Under the pieces are notes generated by a model. The model saw nothing but the letters and a program-made list of their open reading frames with translations, was not told where the DNA came from and did not search any database. From NCBI GenBank assembly GCA_009776385.1, contig WRFT01000082.1:1-7872 (forward strand): a stretch of DNA of 7,872 bases, written 5' to 3'. The position numbers were made by a program, and so were the translations under genes. The number at the start of each line of letters is the position of its first letter. Position 1 is the stretch's first letter. This DNA comes from Clostridia bacterium. GTDB lineage: Bacteria; Bacillota; Clostridia; Christensenellales; Aristaeellaceae. Below, in pieces: positions 1 to 6,962 of this stretch.

Positions 1-2
1 TC

Positions 3-1349
3 CATTCCCAAAGCGTCATCAGCTTTGCCCGTGAGCAAGCGGAAATTCTAAGAGAAATCTGCCCCGATCATTTTATCACCCACAATTACATGGGCATGCA
101 TGATTCTATCGATTATGGTATGTTTGGAAATATGTTGGACTTTGTTTCCGATGATTATTACTACAACTTTGATGCGGACGGTTGGAATGATAGGTACGAA
201 AGCTATCTGCGGGGAGCGCAGAGTTTAGATTTCATCTACGGCCTTAAAGCCAAACCTTTCTGGATTATGGAAAACAGCGCGGGCGCGCTGGGTTGGGAAA
301 CATATGGCCGTAACCTGAGGCCCGGCGAGATGCGGCGCATGACATTTCAAAACATGGCGCATGGCGCGAAGGGACAAATCTGGTTTAGATGGCGTACCAG
401 CCTATACGGTACCGAGCAGTACTGGCACGGCTTGCTGGATCACAGCGGTATACCGGCCAGGCGTTATAAAGAAGCGGCCGCGGTAAGCGCGGAACTGCAA
501 ACCGTATATAAGGCCATTGGAGAAAGCCGAATACCGGCCGAAGTGGCAATAGTGACCGATTATGAGGATCGTTGGGCGTTCGCTCAACAGCCGAATAGTG
601 TCGCTTTTAACTATACAGAGGCTTTGTTGCCGTACTATAGAGCGTTGAGTGCCAGAGGCGTCAACACGCGTTTCATTGGGGTATGTGACGCGCTCAGCCC
701 GTATAAGCTTGTCATACTACCGTATAAGTATATTCTAACAAAGGAATATGCCAACCAAATCATTCAATTCGTAAACGAAGGCGGGGTTGTACTGACTACT
801 TGCCGCACCGGCGTTAAAAATGTAAATAATGTACCCCACGAAATGGTCCTTCCCGGTTACCTGCGTGAACTGGTTGGAATCCGCGTGGAAGAGTATGAGG
901 CGATAGATACCTATAACATCAATTACAAGGGAGTCACTTACCAAGGCGGGATTTTAGCTGACTGGATTGAGCCTGAATCAGCCATAGCGCTGGGGTGCTA
1001 CACGGATCAGGGTATTTCTTATGCGGCGGTCACACAAAACACATACGGCAACGGAAAGGCCTTCTATGTGGGTGTGGTTCCGCAGAATGCTTTGGCGGAT
1101 AGAATGATTGATGATGTGCTGCGTGAAGCTTGTGTGGAAACCTTTTCACTCCCTGAAGGAACGGAACTGGTGACCCACTTAACTGACGGTGAGTTGTTTC
1201 ACTTTCTATTAAATCACTCAGAACAAGAGCAAACATTCTTACTTCCCGGGTACAAGGGTATTGACCTGCTAAGTCATGGCGTTTGTGACGGCGCTTTTAC
1301 GGTTCCTGCAAACGGAGCGGCGGTCATCCGGTGCAGCGTGTTACCATAG
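3..1349 (+). CDS. Beta-galactosidase, glycoside hydrolase family 42 (5' end cut by window)
   Basis: Hydrolyses terminal beta-galactosides from oligosaccharides, probably in the cytoplasm. The frame is open from base 3 (first residues HSQSVISFAREQAEIL), so the true start lies upstream and about 448 residues are visible out of roughly 650-690 usual for GH42. Visible in order: the end of the TIM barrel with the family-like segments THNYMGMH and LDFVSDDYY; WIMEN, whose Glu (fragment residue about 90, codon 270-272) matches the GH42 catalytic nucleophile; and a GAKGQIWFRWR strand. A beta-galactosidase trimerisation domain follows (about residues 177-370, with YKLVILPYKY and FVNEGGVVLTTCRTG), then a small beta-sandwich C-terminal domain (about 386-445). 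The acid/base Glu lies in the missing part. It ends in TAG with no clear terminator after it. It is separated from the next gene by 178 bp containing a promoter, so it is probably a different transcription unit. The family call is by motif and domain order; the exact substrate is not shown. Confidence 0.9.
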   Translation, partial: HSQSVISFAREQAEILREICPDHFITHNYMGMHDSIDYGMFGNMLDFVSDDYYYNFDADGWNDRYESYLRGAQSLDFIYGLKAKPFWIMENSAGALGWETYGRNLRPGEMRRMTFQNMAHGAKGQIWFRWRTSLYGTEQYWHGLLDHSGIPARRYKEAAAVSAELQTVYKAIGESRIPAEVAIVTDYEDRWAFAQQPNSVAFNYTEALLPYYRALSARGVNTRFIGVCDALSPYKLVILPYKYILTKEYANQIIQFVNEGGVVLTTCRTGVKNVNNVPHEMVLPGYLRELVGIRVEEYEAIDTYNINYKGVTYQGGILADWIEPESAIALGCYTDQGISYAAVTQNTYGNGKAFYVGVVPQNALADRMIDDVLREACVETFSLPEGTELVTHLTDGELFHFLLNHSEQEQTFLLPGYKGIDLLSHGVCDGAFTVPANGAAVIRCSVLP

Positions 1350-1374
1350 GTGTCAGTCCCATGGTGTCTCCGCT

Positions 1375-1441
1375 TTTGATAAAATAGTTAATCTGGCTTA
1401 TGTCACCGAAACGCTAGTATATCGTTTGACAAAATAGTTAA
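1375..1441 (+). repeat. 17-nt direct repeat pair flanking and overlapping the phoH promoter
   Basis: TTTGATAAAATAGTTAA at 1375-1391 recurs as TTTGACAAAATAGTTAA at 1425-1441, with one mismatch and exactly 50 bp between starts. The second copy contains the TTGACA -35 box. The first carries TTGATA, followed 17 bp later by a poor -10 match (TATGTC). The spacing is close to five helical turns, so the two copies would lie on the same DNA face. It could be a paired regulator site or a duplicated promoter segment; the sequence does not decide which. Confidence 0.6.
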
Positions 1442-1453
1442 ATATTGTATGAT
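1426..1453 (+). promoter_or_regulatory. Sigma-A-type promoter for the phoH-pgpH-ybeY/cdd-era operon
   Basis: A perfect -35 box TTGACA (1426-1431) and a -10 box TATGAT (1448-1453, one mismatch to TATAAT) are separated by 16 bp in an AT-rich stretch. Transcription would start near 1460, leaving a leader of about 68 nt before phoH. No comparable promoter was noticed between the following genes, which overlap, so this probably drives the whole block. Confidence 0.75.
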
Positions 1454-1458
1454 AAACG

Positions 1459-1486
1459 GGCAAACGACGCTTACCATCGGTTTGCC
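1459..1486 (+). promoter_or_regulatory. Hairpin at the 5' end of the phoH operon leader
   Basis: GGCAAAC (1459-1465) pairs with GTTTGCC (1480-1486), giving a 7-bp perfect stem with a 14-nt loop. It begins at the predicted transcription start. TTTTAATATTTG follows five bases later, so it could act as a weak attenuator, but the stem is short and the T run is offset. A 5'-end stem that protects the mRNA is equally plausible. No known riboswitch was recognised. Confidence 0.4.
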
Positions 1487-1527
1487 GCAGTTTTAATATT
1501 TGTTGGATCGGCGAAAAAACGGTTTGA

Positions 1528-2526
1528 ATGGGGGATGGGGTTTTGCCTGCGGGCAAGCAGTTAACGGTTCTGGTAGACTCGGCTGATGCCTGTATGACCC
1601 TTTTTGGCGCAAATGACGCGCATGCCGCCCTTATAGAAAGGGAGACAGGCGCGGTGGTGTTGTTGCGCGGTTCGCAGGTTTACGTCATGGGTGATGAGGA
1701 AAACGTTTATTTGGCCGAGGCGTTGGTAAAAAAGCTTGTGGATCTGGCTGAGAAAGGTGAACCCATCGATACGGCTCGGATTCGTTACCTGGCTTATCTG
1801 GCGCGGGAAGGGCAATTAGACGGTTTTGATAACGCTGTTGCCGATATCATGGCTGTCACGTACCGCGGCAAGCAAGTAAAATGTAAAACAATCGGGCAGC
1901 GCGCCTATGTTAACGCAATGAGGGCTTATGACTTAACATTTGCCGTGGGGCCTGCGGGTACAGGTAAGACATATCTGGCCATGGCGATGGCAGTGGCAGC
2001 CTTGCGGCTTAAAGAAGTGGAACGTATCGTCCTAACGCGCCCTGCTGTAGAAGCGGGGGAGCGGCTCGGTTTTTTGCCCGGGGACTTAATACAAAAAGTA
2101 GATCCGTACCTGCGCCCGTTATATGACGCATTGTACGACTTTATCGGCTTGGAGGGGTATCAGAAGCTTTTAGAGCGCGGTGCCATTGAGGTGGCGCCGC
2201 TGGCATATATGCGTGGAAGAACATTATCAGATTCGTTTATTATATTAGATGAGGCACAAAACACCACGCGTGAACAGATGAAAATGTTCTTAACGCGATT
2301 AGGTTTTAGGTCAAAAATTGTGGTAACAGGCGATATTACTCAAACCGACTTGCCTGCCGGCAAACAATCGGGGCTTATCGAAGCGCTGAAGGTATTGGAA
2401 GGGATTGACCAGATTGGCAGAGTCTTCTTAACGGATGTAGATGTCGTACGGCATGAGCTTGTGCAAACAATCGTCAATGCGTATGAAGCGTCTGAACGCC
2501 AAGGGAAAGGGTCGGTGAAAGACTAA
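1528..2526 (+). CDS. phoH: PhoH family ATPase (PhoH/YbeZ)
   Basis: Cytoplasmic P-loop ATPase of the PhoH/YbeZ family, related in fold to helicase cores. In bacteria YbeZ partners with the RNase YbeY, which is encoded two genes downstream here, so a role in rRNA maturation or RNA handling is likely. The 332-residue length is normal. Residues 12-70 form the small N-terminal domain (LFGANDAH, then LLRGSQVYVMGDEENV). The ATPase domain has Walker A GPAGTGKT (141-148), the family block RPAVEAGERLGFLPGD (171-186), Walker B FIILDEAQ (237-244) and the sensor segment VVTGDITQTDLP (265-276). All key residues are intact. ATG 1528 directly follows an in-frame TGA (1525-1527), so it is the most upstream possible start, but no good Shine-Dalgarno precedes it. 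TTG 1543, just after GGGGGATGGGG, is an alternative start. The stop codon overlaps the pgpH start by one base (TAATG), which suggests coupled translation. Confidence 0.95.
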   Translation: MGDGVLPAGKQLTVLVDSADACMTLFGANDAHAALIERETGAVVLLRGSQVYVMGDEENVYLAEALVKKLVDLAEKGEPIDTARIRYLAYLAREGQLDGFDNAVADIMAVTYRGKQVKCKTIGQRAYVNAMRAYDLTFAVGPAGTGKTYLAMAMAVAALRLKEVERIVLTRPAVEAGERLGFLPGDLIQKVDPYLRPLYDALYDFIGLEGYQKLLERGAIEVAPLAYMRGRTLSDSFIILDEAQNTTREQMKMFLTRLGFRSKIVVTGDITQTDLPAGKQSGLIEALKVLEGIDQIGRVFLTDVDVVRHELVQTIVNAYEASERQGKGSVKD

Positions 2527-4826
2527 TGCAGAAGCCCGGCATATCTGAAAGAGTTCGCGAGACCCATAAACGGATGAAGGGTTGGCTCGGCAGTGATGGG
2601 TTCCGTTGTGCTTTAGTCATAGGTGCGGCGGTTGTTCTATTAACTGTTTTGTTTTTTATTGCTATAACGCCGGAACGCTACGATTTGTCCGTCGGCTCCA
2701 TTTCACATGATACCATCATGGCTTCCAAGGATGTCATCGATGAGGTAACCACTGCCGCCAGGCGGGAAGCGGCGGCGCGATATGTGGAACCTGTTTATCA
2801 CCTCGTGGAGGAGGTCACCCAAGAGGTTCTGACAGATTTAGAAATGATTTTTGCCGAAATGTCCTTAGTGCGGCAAACAGGTGAAGCGTTGCTTACAGAA
2901 AACGGGCCGGATTATGCTTTCATGCAAGAAGACATCGCGTCAGCCAAGGAAAAATTATCCGGTGTCACCCTGACAGACAGCCAGATTCGGTCGCTCATGC
3001 GCGAGTCGGAAAGCAATTTTATCAATGCGGAGCAAGTGGTAACAGCGGCTGTGGCAAGCTCGCTTAATACCGTCATACGTGACGGGCAGGTAAACGAGGC
3101 CATTCAGACTATCCTGCAAATCATCAGTTTTCGGGTGGAAACGGATGTGCTGCTTAATGTGGTAACGCCTGTCCTTAGAAAGTGCATACGCCCAAACATG
3201 GTCGTTGAGCAGGCAGCCACGGAAGAAGCCCGGCAAAAGGCGCGGGACGAGGTAGAACCTGTCGTTTACGGGCAAGGGCAGAACATTATCCGTTCGGGTG
3301 ACCGTGTATCTTTAAACCAACTGGAAATGCTGCGGTCGCTGGGCTTACTGGTTGACGATAACAGCTTCGATTTACGTACATACGCCGGCGCGTTTTTAGT
3401 GGTTCTGGTAGGTATCGCTGCGATGCTTATTCCACTGGGTATGATGAAGCATGCTATCTTAAAAAATATTAGAAAAACATGCATCATGATGCTGGTGCTT
3501 GTTGTTTCAGTGGCTTTTTCCATCGCTGCCATGAAGGCAGGCAGCATCTTTTTAGCGCCTATGGCGATGAGCGCGATGCTGCTGACAAGCTTGTTGGGCG
3601 GTACTGTCGGGATATGCGGCAACTTGTGTGTCACCATTATTGTTTCGGCTATGTCCATCGGCACTGCAAGCGTTTACGCAACCAACATGATACACATGCT
3701 TCTTTCCGGAATCATTGCGGGTATGGTCTCGGCGCGGTTCATCAGAAAACGTCCTCAGCGTGTACGGTTGTTGTATTGCGGCCTTATCGCGGCCTTATCT
3801 AACGGTTTCGTTATCTTTTCCGTAGGGCTCATGACGAGTAATGATACCCTTCGTGTTTGGAATGATAATATGGTTTGGAGTATGTGCGGCGGGTTGCTTT
3901 CCGCTGTACTAACCTTGGCGTTGCAGCCTCTCTTCGAAGCGTCTTTCAGCCTCCCCTCGCAAAGTAAGTTACTGGAGATAACCAATCCAAACCATCCTTT
4001 GCTAAAGAGGCTTTTGTTGGAAGCGGCCGGTAGTTATCACCACAGCCTTCTGGTCGCAAACTTGGCGGAGGCGGCATCGGAAGCTATCGGTGCGGATCCG
4101 TTATTGACGCGCGCCGGGGCATACTTTCATGACGTTGGCAAGTTAAAGCGCCCCATGTACTTTAAAGAAAACCAGCAAGCCGATAATTTACATGATAAAA
4201 CCGACCCTTATGTTTCCGCCGCCATTGTAACGGCGCATACCGGCGATGGACTTCAACTGGCGCAAAAATACCGTATTCCACAAGAAATCCAACGGTTTAT
4301 CACCGAGCATCACGGTGATACGATGGCGATTTATTTTTACCATAAAGCGCTTAAACAGGCGGAAGGTAAGCCCGTTAACAGCGCGAATTTCAGGTACGAG
4401 GGAAAACGTCCGTCTACCAAGGAAAGCGCCGTCGTGATGCTCGCGGACACCGTGGAAGCCGCTACCAGAACACTGTCAGAACCAACGCCCCGTATGATGG
4501 AAGACTTAGTCGAACGCTTAATGCGCGAGAAAATCGAGGACGGCCAGTTGTCCGAGAGCCCGTTAACCTTGCGCGATATTGATAAGGTGAGCGAAGCGTT
4601 CATCAATACATTAAACGGCATGTACCATAAACGGGTGGAATACCCGGCTATGCGCGTTATCGAGGAGGAACAAGCCGCTTTAGAACAGGCGGATGCGGAA
4701 CCGCGCAGCGAGGCGGACGGTCAGACGGATGACCCGGCGGAAATGGTAAACGGTGAGGGTACCGTACAGCAGGACCCGCCTTTACCATTATCCCGAAGCA
4801 ACGGGAGTCCCCCGGATGATCATTGA
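2526..4826 (+). CDS. pgpH: Membrane HD-domain cyclic-di-AMP phosphodiesterase (PgpH/YqfF, 7TMR-HD)
   Basis: Member of the 7TM-HD family; the Listeria homologue PgpH hydrolyses c-di-AMP to 5'-pApA, and the same activity is inferred here. Of 766 residues, about 28-48 form an N-terminal membrane helix and about 49-285 an extracytoplasmic domain. Residues about 286-470 form a cluster of hydrophobic membrane helices, and about 485-710 the cytoplasmic HD domain. HD-type metal ligands are visible: the His pair in SYHHSLLVANLAE (505-506), FHDVGK with HD at 535-536, H571 in TAHTGDG, the HH pair in TEHHGD (595-596) and D641 in MLADTVEAA. The last 55 residues are a hydrophilic, acidic, poorly conserved-looking tail whose end overlaps the next gene by 11 bp. 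The start ATG shares a base with the phoH stop; only a weak GTGAAAG precedes it, so translation is probably coupled to phoH. The gene lies between phoH and ybeY, its usual place in Firmicutes. Confidence 0.94.
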   Translation: MQKPGISERVRETHKRMKGWLGSDGFRCALVIGAAVVLLTVLFFIAITPERYDLSVGSISHDTIMASKDVIDEVTTAARREAAARYVEPVYHLVEEVTQEVLTDLEMIFAEMSLVRQTGEALLTENGPDYAFMQEDIASAKEKLSGVTLTDSQIRSLMRESESNFINAEQVVTAAVASSLNTVIRDGQVNEAIQTILQIISFRVETDVLLNVVTPVLRKCIRPNMVVEQAATEEARQKARDEVEPVVYGQGQNIIRSGDRVSLNQLEMLRSLGLLVDDNSFDLRTYAGAFLVVLVGIAAMLIPLGMMKHAILKNIRKTCIMMLVLVVSVAFSIAAMKAGSIFLAPMAMSAMLLTSLLGGTVGICGNLCVTIIVSAMSIGTASVYATNMIHMLLSGIIAGMVSARFIRKRPQRVRLLYCGLIAALSNGFVIFSVGLMTSNDTLRVWNDNMVWSMCGGLLSAVLTLALQPLFEASFSLPSQSKLLEITNPNHPLLKRLLLEAAGSYHHSLLVANLAEAASEAIGADPLLTRAGAYFHDVGKLKRPMYFKENQQADNLHDKTDPYVSAAIVTAHTGDGLQLAQKYRIPQEIQRFITEHHGDTMAIYFYHKALKQAEGKPVNSANFRYEGKRPSTKESAVVMLADTVEAATRTLSEPTPRMMEDLVERLMREKIEDGQLSESPLTLRDIDKVSEAFINTLNGMYHKRVEYPAMRVIEEEQAALEQADAEPRSEADGQTDDPAEMVNGEGTVQQDPPLPLSRSNGSPPDDH
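4803..4807 (+). promoter_or_regulatory. Ribosome binding site that sets the ybeY-cdd start
   Basis: GGGAG lies 8 nt before ATG 4816, inside the 3' end of pgpH. It favours this start over the further-upstream in-frame ATG at 4753. Starting at 4753 would add 21 residues (MRVPYSRTRLYHYPEATGVPR) that resemble nothing in YbeY and lie wholly inside pgpH. Confidence 0.7.
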
Positions 4827-5724
4827 GTGGATACCGGGGTTGTCATTCCCGGATTGGGCGGATATCGTGCAAACCGCCGCCGATGCAGCCTTATTGACTG
4901 AAGGAATAACCGAGACATGCTCTGTCACCGTTTGGCTGACAGATAACCCGGGGATTCGTCAAATTAACAAAAAAACGCGGTCAGTAGACAAGGCAACGGA
5001 CGTGCTATCATTCCCGGTATTACACCTTCACCCTAAGGCAACGCTGAAGCACAGCCGGAGCCGGATGCGCGCGGCTTATGATGACCATTTAAACGCGGTG
5101 ATGCTGGGGGATATGGTTATGTCCGCCCCAATGGTCAACAGACAAGCGGCTGCCTTTAAGCGTCCTATCGCGCGGGAACTAGCCTATATGACAGTGCATG
5201 CGGTTTTTCATTTAATGGGGTATGACCACCATACAAGGGAGGATAAAAGGGAGATGAGGGCGATGGAAGAAAAAGCGTTAAACAGGATAGGCCTGGGTGA
5301 AAGCGGCGGGCCAAGTGACGAAGAACTGCTGGCCTTGGCGCGTTCTGCCATGCGCAGGGCGTATACCCCTTACTCGCATTTTAATGTCGGGGCGGCACTA
5401 AAATGCGCGGATGGACGTGTCTATCTGGGATGCAACATAGAAAATGCCTCCTATGGGCTGACCAACTGCGCTGAACGCACAGCGGTCTTTAAGGCTGTTT
5501 CGGATGGCGCGACGGATTTTACGGTTATCGCGGTTGCCGCGGACGCGGAAGCGTGGCCATGCGGCGCTTGCAGGCAGGTATTAAATGAGTTCGCGCCGCG
5601 TATACGTGTGTTGGTTACCTGGGGCGACAATCATGTCAACGAAGCGCCGCTCAGCGAGTTATTACCGCATAGTTTTTCATCCGGCAGTCTTATGGACGCT
5701 TCGGAAGGGTTAAATAATGGATAA
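4816..5724 (+). CDS. ybeY-cdd: Fusion protein: YbeY endoribonuclease + cytidine deaminase
   Basis: One 302-residue frame carries two complete enzymes. Residues 1-160 are YbeY, a zinc RNase for 16S rRNA 3'-end maturation and ribosome quality control. It has NKKTRSVDKATDVLSFP (51-67) and the zinc motif HAVFHLMGYDH (128-138), with His at 128, 132 and 138; the usual HG is HA. Residues about 166-302 are a short homotetrameric-type cytidine deaminase, which converts cytidine/deoxycytidine to uridine/deoxyuridine. It has YTPYSHFNVGAAL (183-195), NIENASYGLTNCAERTA (207-223) and PCGACRQVLNEF (248-259). Its zinc cysteines (218, 249, 252) and catalytic Glu220 are intact. The linker is only a few residues (GESGGPS), and no ATG or GTG start lies in frame at the junction. 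ATG 4816 is chosen because GGGAG sits 8 nt upstream and it gives a normal YbeY N-terminus. The gene overlaps pgpH by 11 bp and era by 8 bp. The dgkA gene often found between ybeY and cdd is absent. Both domain assignments are firm; any benefit of the fusion is inference. Confidence 0.95.
   Translation: MIIEWIPGLSFPDWADIVQTAADAALLTEGITETCSVTVWLTDNPGIRQINKKTRSVDKATDVLSFPVLHLHPKATLKHSRSRMRAAYDDHLNAVMLGDMVMSAPMVNRQAAAFKRPIARELAYMTVHAVFHLMGYDHHTREDKREMRAMEEKALNRIGLGESGGPSDEELLALARSAMRRAYTPYSHFNVGAALKCADGRVYLGCNIENASYGLTNCAERTAVFKAVSDGATDFTVIAVAADAEAWPCGACRQVLNEFAPRIRVLVTWGDNHVNEAPLSELLPHSFSSGSLMDASEGLNNG
5703..5709 (+). promoter_or_regulatory. Ribosome binding site of era
   Basis: GGAAGGG ends 7 nt before ATG 5717 and lies inside the last codons of the upstream fusion gene. 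It is the clearest Shine-Dalgarno in the operon and fixes the era start. Confidence 0.7.
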
Positions 5725-6610
5725 GCATAAAACATTTCACTCGGGGTTCATAACGGTTATCGGTTGCCCAAATGTCGGTAAATCTACCCTGGTAAATGCC
5801 TTGGTTGGTGAAAAAATCGCCATTGTGTCCGATAAACCGCAAACGACACGTAACCGTATCATGGGCGTCAGCACGTCTGACGATTGTCAGATGGTCTTTT
5901 TAGACACGCCCGGTTTTCATACACCTCGTAATAAGCTGGGGCGTTTCATGGTCAAGTCTATCAAAGACGCGATGGACGGCATGGACGCATTGGTTGTCAT
6001 GGTGGATGCCGTGTCCGTCAGGAACCGTGACCATGCTATTATACAAGACGCTTTACGCAGACAAGTTCCTGTTTTTCTGGTCATTAATAAGATTGACTTG
6101 GTAGAAAAAACAAACTTGCTCGCGTTGGTTAAATCATTGGAAAACGAGCTGTTTAGCGGCGTCTTTCTCATCAGCGCGCTCCTGCAGGACGGTGTGGATG
6201 ACCTTAAAAAAGCGCTGGCGGTAAAGATGCCGGAAGGCCCCCGGTACTTTCCCGATGATATGATTACCGATCAACCGGAAAGGGTGATGTGCGCGGAAAT
6301 CATCCGCGAAAAAGCGCTGCTTAATCTCCGCGAGGAGGTGCCCCACGGCATCGGCGTAGAGATGATGGGGATAACGGAAATCAACGTGGGGTTACAAGAA
6401 ATTGACGCCACGATTTATTGCGAGCGGGATTCGCACAAGCGTATTTTGGTCGGCAAGGGCGGCGAAATGATTAAAAGAATCGGTACGCAAGCACGGGGCG
6501 ATATCGAAAGATTGCTTGGCGTGCACATCAACCTGAAGCTTTTTGTGAAGGTACGCCCGGGATGGCGCGACAGACAGGATGACTTAAAAACACTCGGATA
6601 TGAAAAATAA
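5717..6610 (+). CDS. era: GTPase Era, 16S rRNA-binding ribosome assembly factor
   Basis: Essential-type GTPase that binds the 3' end of 16S rRNA and helps assemble the 30S subunit, acting on ribosomes in the cytoplasm and at the membrane. The 297-residue length is full (about 300 is usual). The GTPase motifs are all present: G1 GCPNVGKST (16-24), the G2 region QTTRNRI (42-48), G3 DTPG (63-66), G4 NKID (124-127) and G5 SAL (153-155). The C-terminal KH RNA-binding domain spans about 205-290 and has its loop GKGG at 246-249 within ILVGKGGEMIKRIG. The gene begins 8 bp before the end of the ybeY-cdd fusion and is the last gene of the operon. recO, its common downstream neighbour in Firmicutes, is not here; the next genes are convergent. 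The stop codon TAA lies in the A-rich arm that serves as the T-tract of the opposite-strand terminator. Confidence 0.97.
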   Translation: MDKHKTFHSGFITVIGCPNVGKSTLVNALVGEKIAIVSDKPQTTRNRIMGVSTSDDCQMVFLDTPGFHTPRNKLGRFMVKSIKDAMDGMDALVVMVDAVSVRNRDHAIIQDALRRQVPVFLVINKIDLVEKTNLLALVKSLENELFSGVFLISALLQDGVDDLKKALAVKMPEGPRYFPDDMITDQPERVMCAEIIREKALLNLREEVPHGIGVEMMGITEINVGLQEIDATIYCERDSHKRILVGKGGEMIKRIGTQARGDIERLLGVHINLKLFVKVRPGWRDRQDDLKTLGYEK

Positions 6611-6648
6611 AACATCAGTAAAGCATTGGCCTTACGGATGACGGTTTT
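6602..6648. terminator. Shared hairpin terminator between convergent era and oadG-like genes
   Basis: The 12-position stem 6613-6624 / 6629-6640 (arms CATCAGTAAAGC and GCCTTACGGATG, loop ATTG) has two mismatches when read on the plus strand (A-G and A-C). On the minus strand the A-C becomes a U-G wobble, leaving one mismatch, and the hairpin is followed at once by TTTTATTTTT (6612-6603), a canonical intrinsic terminator. On the plus strand it is followed by ACGG and then TTTT (6645-6648), so termination of era transcripts is less certain. Confidence 0.7.
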
Positions 6649-6657
6649 AAAGCTGTT

Positions 6658-6673
6658 CTATAACCGGTTATAG
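6658..6673. repeat. 16-bp perfect palindrome CTATAACCGGTTATAG
   Basis: The sequence equals its own reverse complement over 16 bp. On the minus strand it covers the last codons (Asn, Arg, Leu) and the TAG stop of the oadG-like gene, 17 bp before the terminator hairpin. Having no loop, it is more like a symmetric protein-binding site than an RNA hairpin. It may be coincidental. Confidence 0.45.
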
Positions 6674-6951
6674 GTTTGCTCCTCGCGTCCGATCTGATGC
6701 CATGCGGATGCGTTCTCTGCCGATTTTATACGCTTGGCTACCGGCAGGTTATCACCGGGCATACTAGCCATGCTTGTTTTGTTAACGATTTCCGGACCAG
6801 CCGTACCGCTGCCGTTCGCGTCTTGAAGCGCTCGCGTCTGCCTGTTTCGGACAAGATATCGCTTAAGTATTGGCAGCAATAATATTATACAAGCAAGTAC
6901 AGCTCCGAAATGAAAGGCGGCAGTACTCAACGCGGGCAGAAGACGGCTCAT
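6658..6951 (-). CDS. OadG-like small membrane subunit (gamma/delta chain of a biotin-dependent decarboxylase)
   Basis: In sodium-pumping oxaloacetate or methylmalonyl-CoA decarboxylases the OadG/MmdD subunit is a single-helix membrane protein that holds the complex together. This 97-residue protein has one hydrophobic helix (about residues 12-30, FHFGAVLACIILLLPIL), then a basic stop (KRYLVRNR) and a hydrophilic tail. The C-terminal segment SAWHQIGREEQTYNRL (82-97) resembles the ending of clostridial OadG-like proteins as I remember them. PEIVNKTSMASMP (53-65) matches the position of their usual short helix, which is altered here. It is slightly short for the family. A good Shine-Dalgarno lies upstream, and the carboxyltransferase gene ends 29 bp before it, the normal mmdA-mmdD order. 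No biotin carrier or membrane beta subunit follows, because era is convergent. The identification rests on architecture and context, so it is moderate; a decaying gene is possible. Confidence 0.6.
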   Translation of the reverse strand: MSRLLPALSTAAFHFGAVLACIILLLPILKRYLVRNRQTRALQDANGSGTAGPEIVNKTSMASMPGDNLPVAKRIKSAENASAWHQIGREEQTYNRL

Positions 6952-6962
6952 GGTGTTGTGAA

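Noticed and set aside
1350..1380. Intrinsic terminator after the GH42 gene
   Set aside because: No stem of useful length is present; the GGTGTC repeats there are direct, not inverted.
1409..1427. Inverted repeat AAACG - 9 nt - CGTTT overlapping the -35 box, as an operator
   Set aside because: Only 5 bp per arm with no extension, easily a chance match in an AT-rich region.
1543..2370. LPAGKQ occurring twice in PhoH (near residues 6-11 and 275-280), as an internal duplication
   Set aside because: The similarity does not extend beyond six residues, and the second copy is part of the normal DLPAGKQSGL family motif.
3479..3802. A 107-codon plus-strand open frame inside pgpH
   Set aside because: It is in another frame of a clearly conserved membrane region of pgpH. 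Its product is rich in His, Cys and Arg with no recognisable family or ribosome binding site, so it is a shadow.
4753..4815. Longer start for the ybeY-cdd gene at ATG 4753
   Set aside because: The extra 21 residues lie entirely within the pgpH tail, do not resemble YbeY, and ATG 4816 has a well-placed GGGAG.
6676..6882. Plus-strand open frame of 68 codons opposite the oadG-like gene
   Set aside because: The minus-strand frame has a membrane helix, a family-like C-terminus and a Shine-Dalgarno; the plus-strand product resembles nothing.
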